A stretch of DNA of 64,000 nucleotides from Streptomyces gossypii (GTDB taxonomy: Bacteria; Actinomycetota; Actinomycetes; Streptomycetales; Streptomycetaceae), in assembly GCF_025165795.1 (NCBI RefSeq), contig NZ_JAJAGO010000005.1, positions 403,532 to 467,531 on the forward strand. The letters are read 5' to 3'. Under the pieces are notes generated by a model. That model made no database searches. It saw nothing but the letters and a program-made list of their open reading frames with translations, and was not told the DNA's origin. Position 1 is the stretch's first letter. Each line of letters begins with the position of its first letter. Positions 32,560 to 41,900 of this stretch are shown here, in pieces. Made by a program: the position numbers and the translations under genes.

Positions 32560-33840
32560 GTGGGCTCGGGAGGGCTTGAACTCCCTCCAGGCGAGGGCGG
32601 CTCAGGCGAGGGCGGTGAGGACACGGCGACCGAGGTGCGCTCCGGTTCCGTCTCCCTGGCCCGACCCATGGAGATCGGCGCGGATCTGAACTGGGGCGCG
32701 GATACCTGGTCGGAGGTGCGCACCAGGGCCCGTCGTGCCGGGCGGGCGTACATCTGGCTCAACCTGGTCGAGCAGCGGCTCCGTGCCGTCGTCGCGGCCG
32801 TCCTGCGGCCCATCTACGAGCCGGTGCACGGTGACGAGTGGGTGATCGCCGCGGCTGGGCCCGCCGGTCAGGAGTGGGTGCAGCGCGCCGTGGCCGTCCG
32901 GGAGGTGAGCCGGCGCAAGGGCTATCTGCTGGACCCGGCGGATGACACCATCCTCTCCTTTCTCACCCTGCCGCAGCTGCGTGAGCTGATGGTGCAGCAC
33001 TGGCCGTGCTTCGAGCCGTACTTCGACTCCCGGCGCGAGGTCGAACTGGCGCTGGACGAGCTGGAGGTGGCCCGCAGCGCCGTCGCCCGCAACCGCGCGC
33101 TGTCCGAGACGGTGCTCGCCCAGGCCGAACGCATGTGCGCTCGGCTGCTGGAGCTGCTGAGCACCTCCGGCGGCGCCGGACCGGCTGATCCGGCTGATCC
33201 CGCGCGTCCGGCAGGCCGGCGGCTGCCGGTGGACGCGGTCGAGGAGCTGGTCGGCGACCGCTTCGGTGATGTCGTCGGAGTGCACACGGACCGGGTGCGG
33301 CTCCAGCGCCAGCTGCCCGCCGAGGATCTCTTCAGCGGGGCCAGGCGCCTGGACGGCATAGGCATCGGCCTCAATCTGCTGGTGCAGAACTACAGCGGCC
33401 GCCGGCTGGTGCGGCTGGCGGAGTCGGGCTGCCGCATACGGTTGCTCTTCCTCAACCCGGCGAGCACCGCCGTACGCCGCCGCGAGCGGGAGCTGGGCCT
33501 GAAGAAGGGCGAGCTGAGCCGCTCCGTGGAGATGAACATCCTGCACATGCGCCGGGTACGGGCCCGGTTGCACGACCCGGCCGCCTTCGAGGTGCGGGTC
33601 TTCGACGAGACGCCCCGCTTCACCGCATACGTCGTGGACGGCGACACCGCCGACGGACTCGCCGTCGTGCAGACGTATCTGCGCCGGGTGCGGGGCATGG
33701 AGGCGCCGGTGCTGGTGCTGCGCGGGGGGAGACGCGAGATCGTGCGGGGGAGCGGCGGGGTCGAGGAGGAGCACGGCCTGTTCGCGACCTACCGCGAGGA
33801 GTTCGAGTCGGTCTGGCAGGACGCACGCGCGGTCTCCTGA
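32560..33840 (+). CDS. SAV2148-type HEPN protein
   Basis: A ~426-residue protein matching the Streptomyces family named after SAV2148, annotated as HEPN-domain. It opens GSGGLELPPGEGGSGEGG. The long helical part (residues ~60-230) contains the RNRALS step expected for an HEPN R-x4-6-H-like motif, but the His is not evident, so RNase activity is uncertain. The C-terminal half (LVQNYSGRRLVRLAESGCRIRLLFLNP) resembles a phospholipase-D/DUF5919-like fold. The start is GTG 32560 after GGAAGG; TTG 32524 would also be in frame. It is divergent from treY. Role is unknown; it is widely conserved in the genus and so is not obviously part of a defence island. Confidence 0.75.
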   Translation: MGSGGLELPPGEGGSGEGGEDTATEVRSGSVSLARPMEIGADLNWGADTWSEVRTRARRAGRAYIWLNLVEQRLRAVVAAVLRPIYEPVHGDEWVIAAAGPAGQEWVQRAVAVREVSRRKGYLLDPADDTILSFLTLPQLRELMVQHWPCFEPYFDSRREVELALDELEVARSAVARNRALSETVLAQAERMCARLLELLSTSGGAGPADPADPARPAGRRLPVDAVEELVGDRFGDVVGVHTDRVRLQRQLPAEDLFSGARRLDGIGIGLNLLVQNYSGRRLVRLAESGCRIRLLFLNPASTAVRRRERELGLKKGELSRSVEMNILHMRRVRARLHDPAAFEVRVFDETPRFTAYVVDGDTADGLAVVQTYLRRVRGMEAPVLVLRGGRREIVRGSGGVEEEHGLFATYREEFESVWQDARAVS

Positions 33841-34127
33841 CCCCGGGTACGGCCCACCGCACCGCACCCCCCACCGCACACGCACACCCCCCACCGCTCG
33901 GCGTGCCCGCCGTATGCCACTGTCGCTCTGCCCCCGTCGGCGTCCGCGCCCAAGGCGCCACCGACGCGCGTGAATCGGTCTATTCTCCCGGATAACCCCG
34001 GCGCGCACGTGACGTCCGTCACGCTTCGGCTCGCGACTACAACTGTTCACCTGTCTGGTTGGTCTTTGTGACGCGGGGTTCACCTTTGCCTTTGACCACA
34101 GCACGTCCGCGACAGCAGGAGCCACAA
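33841..34127. other. Intergenic region before teichoic-acid cluster
   Basis: A 287-bp gap. It begins with C-rich, repeat-like DNA (ACCCCCCACCGC appears twice with small changes) and then becomes more balanced. It contains the Crp-type palindrome at 34009-34022 and a TACAAC-like -10 candidate near 34035. No gene is seen in it. Confidence 0.6.
34009..34022. promoter_or_regulatory. Crp-type operator candidate
   Basis: GTGACGTCCGTCAC, extended by a matching C and G to CGTGACG-TC-CGTCACG, is a perfect inverted repeat and an exact match to GTG-N6-GNCAC, the reported Streptomyces coelicolor Crp consensus. It lies about 105 bp before the first gene of the teichoic-acid cluster. Confidence 0.5.
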
Positions 34128-35666
34128 GTGACCACACACACGAGGGGGGGCGCAGCAACCGAAAAGGGCGCTGCGCGGACCACAGCGGTCGTCCTTGCCG
34201 GGGGTACGGGACAGCGAGTCGGGCTCTCCATACCCAAGCAGTTGCTGAAGATCGCGGGAAAGACGGTTATCGAGCACACCCTCGCGGTCTTCGACCAGGC
34301 CGAGGGCATCGACGACGTGATGGTGCTGATGACACCCGGGTACGTCGCCGACGTCGAGAAGATCGTCGCCAAGGCCGGTCTGACCAAGGTCACCCGCGTC
34401 ATCGAGGGCGGTGCGTCCCGCAACGAGACGACGGAGCGGGCGATCGCCGCGCTGGGCGAGGACCTCGCGGAGGGGGAGGACTGCAACGTCCTCTTCCACG
34501 ACGCCGTCCGCCCGTTCCTCTCCCAGCGGGTGATCCAGGACTGTGTCGACGCGCTTGGCCGCTACCAGGCGGTCGACGTCGCCATCCCCTCCGCCGACAC
34601 CGTGATCGTCACCCGCACACACGGCGACGACGGCGAGTTCATCACCGAGGTTCCGGACCGCTCCCGGCTGCGCCGTGGCCAGACCCCGCAGGGGTTCACG
34701 CTCTCCACCATCCGGCGGGCCTACGAGATCGCGGGGGCCGACCCCAACTTCCAGGCCACCGACGACTGCTCGGTGGTGCTGAAGTATCTGCCCGAGGTGC
34801 CGATCCATGTGGTGCCGGGCGACGAGTACAACATGAAGGTCACCGAGCCCCTCGATGTCTTCCTCGCGGACAAGCTCTTCCAGCTCGCCTCCACCGCAGC
34901 ACCCGCCCAGGCCGACGAGGGCGCCTACCGCAGGCTCCTGCAAGGCAGGACCCTCGTCGTCTTCGGCGGCTCCTACGGCATAGGCGCCGACATCGCGGAC
35001 CTCGCCCGCGCCTCCGGCGCCCGCGTCTACGCGCTCGGCCGTTCCAGCACGGGCACCCACGTCGAGAACCCCGCGCACGTGGAGGAGGCCCTCGCCACCG
35101 CCTACGCCGAGTCCGGCCGCATCGACTACGTGGTCAACACCGCCGGGGTCCTGCGCATCGGCAAGCTCGCCGAGACCGACAACAGCACCCTGGAGGAGGC
35201 CCTCCGGGTCAACTACCTCGCGCCGGTCCAGATCGCCCGCGCGTCACACAAGTACCTGGCCGAGTCCGGCGGGCAGCTGCTCCTCTACACCTCCAGCAGC
35301 TACACGCGCGGCCGCGCCGAATACAGCCTCTACTCCTCCACGAAGGCCGCCATGGTCAACCTCACCCAGGCGCTCGCCGACGAGTGGGCCGCCGACCGTA
35401 TCCGGGTGAACTGCGTCAACCCGGAACGTACCGCCACCCCCATGCGTACCAAGGCGTTCGGCAAGGAGCCGGAGGGCTCGCTGCTCTCCTCCCAGGCCGT
35501 GGCCCGTACCTCGCTCGACGTCCTGCTCTCCGATATGACCGGACATGTGATCGACGTGCGGCAACAGGATCCGATGCGCGGCACCGCCGCCGCCTCGGCC
35601 TTCGACCAGGCTCTGGCCACCGTCCTCGACCGCAGCGGCGACAGCGAGAGCGCGGGTTCACTGTGA
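34128..35666 (+). CDS. Bifunctional CDP-ribitol synthase (cytidylyltransferase-SDR fusion)
   Basis: A 512-residue fusion. Residues ~15-245 are an IspD/TarI-type cytidylyltransferase: VLAGGTGQRVGLSIPKQLL at the N-terminus and DAVRPFLS plus EYNMKVTEP later. Residues ~270-500 are a short-chain dehydrogenase: VVFGGSYGIGADIA for NAD(P) binding and the YSLYSSTK active-site Tyr-x3-Lys. The same order is known from Bcs1 of Haemophilus type b, which makes CDP-ribitol from ribulose-5-phosphate. The start is GTG 34128 with AGGAG at good spacing. It overlaps the next gene by GTGA, and together they suggest poly-ribitol-phosphate-type wall polymer synthesis. Confidence 0.88.
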   Translation: MTTHTRGGAATEKGAARTTAVVLAGGTGQRVGLSIPKQLLKIAGKTVIEHTLAVFDQAEGIDDVMVLMTPGYVADVEKIVAKAGLTKVTRVIEGGASRNETTERAIAALGEDLAEGEDCNVLFHDAVRPFLSQRVIQDCVDALGRYQAVDVAIPSADTVIVTRTHGDDGEFITEVPDRSRLRRGQTPQGFTLSTIRRAYEIAGADPNFQATDDCSVVLKYLPEVPIHVVPGDEYNMKVTEPLDVFLADKLFQLASTAAPAQADEGAYRRLLQGRTLVVFGGSYGIGADIADLARASGARVYALGRSSTGTHVENPAHVEEALATAYAESGRIDYVVNTAGVLRIGKLAETDNSTLEEALRVNYLAPVQIARASHKYLAESGGQLLLYTSSSYTRGRAEYSLYSSTKAAMVNLTQALADEWAADRIRVNCVNPERTATPMRTKAFGKEPEGSLLSSQAVARTSLDVLLSDMTGHVIDVRQQDPMRGTAAASAFDQALATVLDRSGDSESAGSL

Positions 35667-37684
35667 CACCTACCGTCCTGCGCTTCTTCCGGGTCAAGTC
35701 GGTCCCGGACCTCATAGTCGCCCTGGTGATGCTGCTCAGCTTCCCGCTGATGGGAGCGGCGGCACTGGCCCCGCACTTCGCCCTCTTCACCGTCCTGTGC
35801 GCGGTCAGCTACCTCTCCGACCACTACCTGCACCGCCGGGGCAGCCCACTGCTCGGCCAGCTGGGCAAGCTGCGCGCCGGGCTCTCCATGCGCTTCCTGG
35901 TACGCCAGCTGATCCTCGTCCTGCTGCTCTCCCGGATGGATCTGGCCGAGGACCCGATCGCCTACACCGCGATCGCCTGCTTCCTCCTCTTCTACGGACT
36001 CCAGGCCCCCCACACCGCGCTGACCACGCTGCTGCGCACCCGCCGCAGGATGCCGGTCATCACCCGCAACATCGACCTGAGCGCCCTGCGCATCGCCGAC
36101 GCGCCCCGCAAGGTGCTCACCCGGCGGGCCGCCGAGAAGATGCAGCACCTGGACATCCCGGCGGTCGCCGGTGTGCTCGCCGCTGCGGAGACCGGCGAGT
36201 CCGACTACGCCTACGCGGGCATGGCCGTCTCCCTCGGCCTGGCGCTGCTCTACCTCGCCGCGCAGGCATGGTGCCTGCGCAAGGGCAGACTGGCGCCGGA
36301 CACCGACACCGCGCTCGAGTGGTTCGACAACTGGCTGCGCGGCTACGGCCCGACCACCGTCCTCTACTTCTCCGGCTCCGCCGCGTCGACCTACCAGGTC
36401 AACATGTGGCTGGAGACGATGGAGAAGCTGGAGGGCAGGCCGCTGGTGATCGTGCGGGAGCGGCACACGCTCAACGACCTCGGCTCGACCGCCGTGCCGG
36501 TGGCCTGCGTGCCGTCCGCCGTTCACCTGATGAACATGGACCTGACGATGGTGCGGGTCGCGCTCTACCCCGCCAACGTCGGGAAGAACATCCACATGCT
36601 GCGGGTGCCGACGATGAAGCACGTCTTCATCGGACACGGCGACAGCGACAAGATCGCCAGCGTCAACCCGTACAGCAAGGTCTACGACGAGGTGTGGTCG
36701 GCGGGCAAGGCGGGCCGAGACCGCTACGAACTGGCCGGAGTGGGCGTACGCGACGACTCCATCGTGGAGGTCGGCCGCCCGCAGCTCGCCCCCATCCGCG
36801 GGGCCCGCCACCGCGCCCCGGAGGTCATCCCGACGGTCCTCTACGCGCCGACGTGGGAGGGCTGGACCGACGACCCGGGCAACACCTCGATCCTGCTCGC
36901 CGGTGAGAACATCGTCCGGCGCCTCGTCGAGGCGCCGAGGCCGGTACGGGTCCTCTACAAGCCGCACCCCTTCACCGGCACCCGCGCCCCCGAGGCCGGC
37001 GCCGCACACCGGCGGATCGTCGCCCTGCTGGAGGAGGCCGCCGGGAAGCGTGCCGCCGACCCGCGCTGGAGCGCCGAGCAGGCCCGCTGCGAGGCCGGCC
37101 ACGCGCAGGCACGCGCGCAACTCGCGGACGCCGAAGCCCGGCTGGCGGCGCTCACCGCCAGGATCGGCCGGGCCGCCGACGAGGCGCAGACCGCGCGCGA
37201 CGCGCTCGCCGATCCGGCCCGCGAGGCGGAGATCAAGAGCGTGCGGCAGGAGTGGAACGACGCCTTCTGGCGGTCCTTCGGCTGGTGGGAGCACCGGGTG
37301 ATCACCGGTTCCCGCCCGGCGCTCTACGACTGCTTCAACGAATCGGACGGCATGGTCTCGGACATCTCCAGCGTGGTGTCCGACTTCATCGCCAGCGGCA
37401 AGCCCTACGCGGTCACCGACTCCGCCGGGCTCGGCGTCGTCGAGTTCCGGCGGCAGAACACGGCGGTGCGCGCGGCCGTCATCCTCTCCAACGAGGCGGG
37501 GGAGATCGGTGTGCTGACCGATGCGATCGCCGACCCGTCGGCGGACCCGCTGGCCGGGCACCGCGCGCAGCTGAAGTCCTATCTGCTGGGCCCCGAGGAG
37601 CCGTCGTCCATCGAGCAGTTCAACCGTGCGATCCGGGAGCTGAGCGCCAAGGCCGAGGTCCGCAATCTGGAGCGGGTCGTGTAA
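35663..37684 (+). CDS. CDP-glycerol/ribitol phosphotransferase family with membrane N-terminus
   Basis: A 673-residue protein. Residues ~15-200 contain about five hydrophobic segments (LIVALVMLLSFPLMGAAALA, then SMRFLVRQLILVLLL). From ~240 a TagF/TarL-like catalytic domain carries FIGHGDSDKIASVNPYSK (His-Gly-Asp-Ser core), YAPTWEGWTDDPG, and VSDISSVVSDFIASGKPYAV. Between them, residues ~460-520 form an Ala/Arg-rich coiled coil. It would add polyol-phosphate units from a CDP-activated donor at the membrane. GTG 35663 overlaps the previous TGA by four bases. The membrane-embedded N-terminus is unusual for TagF-type enzymes, which attach peripherally. Confidence 0.82.
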   Translation: MTPTVLRFFRVKSVPDLIVALVMLLSFPLMGAAALAPHFALFTVLCAVSYLSDHYLHRRGSPLLGQLGKLRAGLSMRFLVRQLILVLLLSRMDLAEDPIAYTAIACFLLFYGLQAPHTALTTLLRTRRRMPVITRNIDLSALRIADAPRKVLTRRAAEKMQHLDIPAVAGVLAAAETGESDYAYAGMAVSLGLALLYLAAQAWCLRKGRLAPDTDTALEWFDNWLRGYGPTTVLYFSGSAASTYQVNMWLETMEKLEGRPLVIVRERHTLNDLGSTAVPVACVPSAVHLMNMDLTMVRVALYPANVGKNIHMLRVPTMKHVFIGHGDSDKIASVNPYSKVYDEVWSAGKAGRDRYELAGVGVRDDSIVEVGRPQLAPIRGARHRAPEVIPTVLYAPTWEGWTDDPGNTSILLAGENIVRRLVEAPRPVRVLYKPHPFTGTRAPEAGAAHRRIVALLEEAAGKRAADPRWSAEQARCEAGHAQARAQLADAEARLAALTARIGRAADEAQTARDALADPAREAEIKSVRQEWNDAFWRSFGWWEHRVITGSRPALYDCFNESDGMVSDISSVVSDFIASGKPYAVTDSAGLGVVEFRRQNTAVRAAVILSNEAGEIGVLTDAIADPSADPLAGHRAQLKSYLLGPEEPSSIEQFNRAIRELSAKAEVRNLERVV

Positions 37685-37769
37685 GCGGTCCGGAAGGGCG
37701 TGTCAGCAGCCCCGCAAGACGGCATCCGAATCCCCCCACCGCACATCGCAGCACAGAAAGGTCACGGAC

Positions 37770-40529
37770 GTGACGTCTCGCCCCGAAGACATCCTTCCTC
37801 CGCCGCTCCGACGGCTTTTGAGGTTCTTCCCCGAAGGCACCCCCGAGGAGCGCGCCGAGCTGCTGGCCGGGGCGAAGGAGCTGCGTGCCAAGCACAGCGC
37901 CAAGGCCCTGGGAAAGCTGCCCCCGGTCGAGCGGGTCAAGTGGTATCTGGCCGCCGAGGAGCGCACCGAGGACCTCACCACCGTGCTCCGCTTCGAGCGG
38001 CAGAACTCCGCGACCTTCCACGTCACCGGCGTACGGCATGCCCGGCTGGAGATCCCCGGCCTGGACACCGGCTCGCTGCCGGACGAGGTGGCGCTGCTCT
38101 CCCGGCGGGAGCTGCCCGTCGTCAGCAGGGTCACCGACCTCCAGTGGAGTGAGGACGGCGCGCTGACCGTGCGCGGCTACGCGTACCTGACGAACGTCCC
38201 GGTCGCCAGCAAGCGGCGCACCCCGCGGCTCGCCGTCCTGCGGCGCGAGGGGTCGCGCCGTGCCGTCCCGCTGCGGATGAAGTCGTTCCGGGATTCGCGG
38301 GCGACGAGGGACTCCAAGCAGGGCCTGCACAGCTACGACTGGTCGGGTTTCGAGTTCACCGTCAGCCCCCGTCAGTTCAAGACGGGCGGGAAGTGGGCGA
38401 CCGGCAAGTGGGAGGTGGGCACCACCACCTCCGGCCCCGGCGGGATCTACGCCGGCCGGATCGAGAAGACGCAGGTCGGCGCGGCCGGGCACGGACTCGT
38501 CCGTACGGTCGAGGACGGCGTACGACTGGTGGCGGGCTTCACCGAGGGGCGCCTGGAGTTCTCCGTCGACCTGGTGCCGGCCGAGGTCGCGAGCTGGCGG
38601 GTCGTCAAGGACTCCATCGAACTCGACATCAGGACGCCCGCCCGCGCCGGCGGCGTACGGCCCGCGTGGCTGCGTATGGAGACCGTCGGCGGCGGTGACA
38701 AGCACACCTACCCGGTGGAGCAGCGTGACGGGCGCCACTACGCCCGCGTGCCCTGCGCCAGCCTCTCCGTGGCGAAGTCCGAGACGGAGAAGACCACCGA
38801 CTTCCGGCCGGTGATCCTGCTCTCCGACGGCACCGAGCGCCGTGCCACCGTCGCCGACAGCCTGCTCACCGGCACCCACCCGATGCCCGGCGGCCGGGAG
38901 ATCGCGATCGCCACTGACGCGCGCGGACTCCTCAAGCTGCACGACAGGATGCGCCAGGGCGTCGTGGACCGGATGGAGTGGAGTGACGGCACCCTCGTGC
39001 TGGAGGGGGCCTATTCCGGCACCGCGGCGGGCAAGCGCCTGGTGCTGCGGCACGGCGAGAGCTCCGAGGAGAAGTTCCTGCCCGTGAAGATCTCCGGCGG
39101 ACGCTTCACCGCCCGCATCCGGCCGGAGGAGATGGACCTCTACGGTATGAAGCTGCCGCTGCGGCAGGGCCGTTGGTATCTGTCGCTCCGCGGCGAGGAC
39201 GCGACGCGCGAGAAGGAGTCGGCCCTGGTCAAGCTCCGGGCCGACCTGCTGGGCACGCTGCCGCTGAAGCATCCCGGCTCGCGCCGGATGTACAGCGTGG
39301 AGCGGCGCTTCTTCGACCGGATCTTCCTGGAGTCAGGCCCGGTGCTCGGCGACGACGAGCGCGGCTCCTACCGGCAGCGCAGGCTCAAGAACGTCCACGC
39401 CCCGCAGCAGCGCGAACTGCCGCTCAAGGACCAGGTCATCTACAACAGCTACCACGGGCGGCAGTTCTCGGACTCGCCGAAGGCGATCTACGAGGAGCTG
39501 GTACGGCGGGGTACGGACGTGGAGCACGTCTGGGCGGTCGGGGACCAGCGGGTCGAGGTGCCCGAGGGTGTCCGCGTCGTCGAGTGGCACAGCGCCGAGT
39601 GGTACGCGGAGATGTCCCGCAGCCGGTATGTGGTCACCAACGTCATGCTGAACAGCTTCTTCAAACGCCGGGAGGGCCAGCGGGTCGTGCAGACCTGGCA
39701 CGGTACGCCGCTGAAGAAGATGGGCGCCCACATCCGCGGCACCACCAAGGCCAACCCCGCCTATATCGAGACGCTGCCCGGCCGCTCCAACGAGTGGGAG
39801 GTGATGGTCACCCCCAACGCGTTCACCACCCCGATCATGCGCGAGGCGTTCGGATTCGAGAACGAGATACTCGAATGCGGCTACCCCCGCAATGACATCT
39901 TCTACCGCGGGGACCGGCGGAAGATCGCCGCCGAGGTGCGGGAGCGGCTCGGAATTCCGGCGGGGAAGAAAGTCCTGCTGTACGTGCCCACCTGGCGGGA
40001 CGACGTACGGATCGGGACCGGAAAGAAGTTCAAACTGGACTTCCGCGTCGACCTCGCCGCAGCCCAGCGGGAACTCGGCGACGACTATGTCTTCCTTTTC
40101 CGGAAGCATCCGAAAATCGTCGACAACATCAGCGGCGCCGGCAACGGGTTCGTCTGGGATGTTTCCGACTACCCCGAGATCGAGCACCTCTACCTGATTG
40201 CCGACGTGCTGATCACGGACTATTCTTCCGCGATGTTCGACTATGCGCACTCGGGTCGCCCGATGCTCTTCTTCACCTATGACCTGGAGCACTACCGCGA
40301 TAATCTGCGCGGGTTCTACTTCGACTTCATCGGCCAGGCGCCCGGCCCGCTGCTGAAGACGTCGGAGGAGCTCGTCGGGTCCATCCGCGATATCGACAAG
40401 GTGGCCGTGGAGTACCGGGAGAAGTACGCGGAGTTCGTCCAGGACTTCTGCCAGCCGGCCGACGGCCTGGCCTCCTCCCGGGTCGTCGACTGGATGCTGG
40501 GGCCGCACGGGGCGGAAGGCAGCCGCTGA
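37770..40529 (+). CDS. CDP-glycerol/ribitol phosphotransferase (TagF/TarL-like)
   Basis: A 919-residue protein. The first ~550 residues show repeated beta-rich blocks of the kind found before TagF-type domains in actinobacteria. The C-terminal ~370 residues are the glycerophosphotransferase domain: VIYNSYHGRQFSDSPKAIYE, QTWHGTPLKKMGAH (His-Gly-Thr catalytic site, ~residues 646-659), YVPTWRDD, FRKHPKI and LITDYSSAMFDYAHSGRP. It polymerises polyol-phosphate units of a wall teichoic acid. The start is GTG 37770 after GAAAGG. It is 85 bp after the preceding transferase and 3 bp before the acyltransferase, so one operon is likely. Confidence 0.9.
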   Translation: MTSRPEDILPPPLRRLLRFFPEGTPEERAELLAGAKELRAKHSAKALGKLPPVERVKWYLAAEERTEDLTTVLRFERQNSATFHVTGVRHARLEIPGLDTGSLPDEVALLSRRELPVVSRVTDLQWSEDGALTVRGYAYLTNVPVASKRRTPRLAVLRREGSRRAVPLRMKSFRDSRATRDSKQGLHSYDWSGFEFTVSPRQFKTGGKWATGKWEVGTTTSGPGGIYAGRIEKTQVGAAGHGLVRTVEDGVRLVAGFTEGRLEFSVDLVPAEVASWRVVKDSIELDIRTPARAGGVRPAWLRMETVGGGDKHTYPVEQRDGRHYARVPCASLSVAKSETEKTTDFRPVILLSDGTERRATVADSLLTGTHPMPGGREIAIATDARGLLKLHDRMRQGVVDRMEWSDGTLVLEGAYSGTAAGKRLVLRHGESSEEKFLPVKISGGRFTARIRPEEMDLYGMKLPLRQGRWYLSLRGEDATREKESALVKLRADLLGTLPLKHPGSRRMYSVERRFFDRIFLESGPVLGDDERGSYRQRRLKNVHAPQQRELPLKDQVIYNSYHGRQFSDSPKAIYEELVRRGTDVEHVWAVGDQRVEVPEGVRVVEWHSAEWYAEMSRSRYVVTNVMLNSFFKRREGQRVVQTWHGTPLKKMGAHIRGTTKANPAYIETLPGRSNEWEVMVTPNAFTTPIMREAFGFENEILECGYPRNDIFYRGDRRKIAAEVRERLGIPAGKKVLLYVPTWRDDVRIGTGKKFKLDFRVDLAAAQRELGDDYVFLFRKHPKIVDNISGAGNGFVWDVSDYPEIEHLYLIADVLITDYSSAMFDYAHSGRPMLFFTYDLEHYRDNLRGFYFDFIGQAPGPLLKTSEELVGSIRDIDKVAVEYREKYAEFVQDFCQPADGLASSRVVDWMLGPHGAEGSR

Positions 40530-40532
40530 GCC

Positions 40533-41765
40533 ATGCCGCCGACCCCATCAGCCGAATCCCGGTCACCCCTGCCGCCCGAGCGGCGGCAGCCGGCCGACGA
40601 GAGCAGCGACGGCGGCCCGGACCAGGCGGCGAACGAGCCGTCCGGGCCGCCGCGCGGCCGCTGGCGACGCCGGAAGGCCGCGGCCCGGACGGAGGAGGCC
40701 GGGCGCGACGCCTTTTTCGACAACGCGAAGTACCTGGCGATCGTGCTGGTCGCCTGCGCGCACGCCTGGGAGCCGCTGCGGGCGGACAGCCGCGCGGCGA
40801 TGGCCCTCTACATGTTCGTCTACACCTTCCACATGCCGGCGTTCATCGTCATCTCCGGCTACTTCTCCCGCGGATTCGACCTCAGCCCGCGCCGCCTCCG
40901 ACGGCTGGTGACCGGCGTGCTCGTGCCCTACCTGGTCTTCGAGGTGGCCTACGCCTACTTCCGCCGATGGTCGGCCGACGAGCCCGACTATCCCGTCAAC
41001 GTGGTCAACCCGCAGTTCCTGAACTGGTTCCTCATCGCCCTGTTCATCTGGCGGCTGACCACCCCGCTGTGGCAGGCCGTGCGCTGGCCGCTGCCGATCG
41101 CGGTGGGCGTCGGGCTGATGAGTTCGGTGACTCCCGGTATCGGCGGCAATCTCGACCTCCAGCGAGTGCTCCAGTTCCTCCCCTTCTTCGTCCTCGGACT
41201 GGTGCTGCGGCCCGAGCACTTCGCGTGGGTGCGGCGGCGCAAGGTGCGGCTGCTGGCCCTGCCCGTCGCCGCGGCGGCGCTCGGGTGCGCCTACTGGGCC
41301 GCGACCAGGCTCAAGTACCAGTGGTTCTTCCACCGGGAGAGCGGCCAGGAGCTGGGAGTGGACGCCTGGGTCGGCGGCTCCATGTATCTGGCGCTGGTCG
41401 GCTGCTCGCTGCTGATGTCGGTCTGCTTCCTGGCCTGGGTCCCGGGCCGCCGGATGTGGTTCACCGCGCTCGGCGCGGGGACGCTGTACGGCTATCTGCT
41501 GCACGGTTTCCTGGTCAAGGGCTCGGTCGAGTGGGACTGGTACGGCCCCGAGTGGGTGGAGACGCCCGCCGGGATGGTCGCCGTCACCCTTCTGGCGGCC
41601 GTGGTGATCACCCTGCTGTGCACGGCGCCGGTCCGCGCGGTGTTCCGGTTCGTGATGGAGCCGAAGATGGAGTGGCTCTTCCGGCCCGACCCGGTGGCGC
41701 AGGCACGGCACCGGGTCCGTACCGAGGGCGAGAAGACTCCTCGGGGGACTGGTGCGGGCGACTGA
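40533..41765 (+). CDS. Acyltransferase-3-type membrane protein
   Basis: A 410-residue protein. A soluble, Pro/Arg-rich N-terminus (~1-60) is followed by FFDNAKYLAIVLVACAHAWEPL (the family's early helix with Asn and His) and about ten membrane helices, ending near residue 370. The motif FHMPAFIVISGYFS is characteristic of acyltransferase-3 proteins that O-acetylate sugars or polyols at the membrane. Position directly after a TagF-type gene suggests acylation of the wall polymer. The last codons lie in a 13-bp tandem repeat. Confidence 0.85.
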   Translation: MPPTPSAESRSPLPPERRQPADESSDGGPDQAANEPSGPPRGRWRRRKAAARTEEAGRDAFFDNAKYLAIVLVACAHAWEPLRADSRAAMALYMFVYTFHMPAFIVISGYFSRGFDLSPRRLRRLVTGVLVPYLVFEVAYAYFRRWSADEPDYPVNVVNPQFLNWFLIALFIWRLTTPLWQAVRWPLPIAVGVGLMSSVTPGIGGNLDLQRVLQFLPFFVLGLVLRPEHFAWVRRRKVRLLALPVAAAALGCAYWAATRLKYQWFFHRESGQELGVDAWVGGSMYLALVGCSLLMSVCFLAWVPGRRMWFTALGAGTLYGYLLHGFLVKGSVEWDWYGPEWVETPAGMVAVTLLAAVVITLLCTAPVRAVFRFVMEPKMEWLFRPDPVAQARHRVRTEGEKTPRGTGAGD

Positions 41766-41811
41766 CGCGGGCGACTGACGCGGGCGACTGACGCGGGCGA
41801 CCGACGCGGGC
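41754..41811. repeat. 13-bp tandem repeat across a stop codon
   Basis: GCGGGCGACTGAC is repeated four times with one C/T change in the last full copy, plus six bases of a fifth. The first copy contains the final codons and TGA stop of the acyltransferase gene; the remaining copies are noncoding and would each supply a further in-phase-shifted stop. Confidence 0.9.
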
Positions 41812-41823
41812 TTGCCGACAGAG

Positions 41824-41858
41824 AAGGGCCGGACCCCCCTCCGCGGGGCCCGGCCCTT
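41824..41858. terminator. GC-rich hairpin between convergent genes
   Basis: AAGGGCCGGACCCC (41824-41837) pairs with GGGGCCCGGCCCTT (41845-41858) with a single mismatch and a 7-base loop. It follows the acyltransferase gene and faces the end of the MmpL gene. Confidence 0.75.
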
Positions 41859-41900
41859 CCGTCCGTCAGCGGTACGGGCTGACGACCTCCTCCGAGATCG

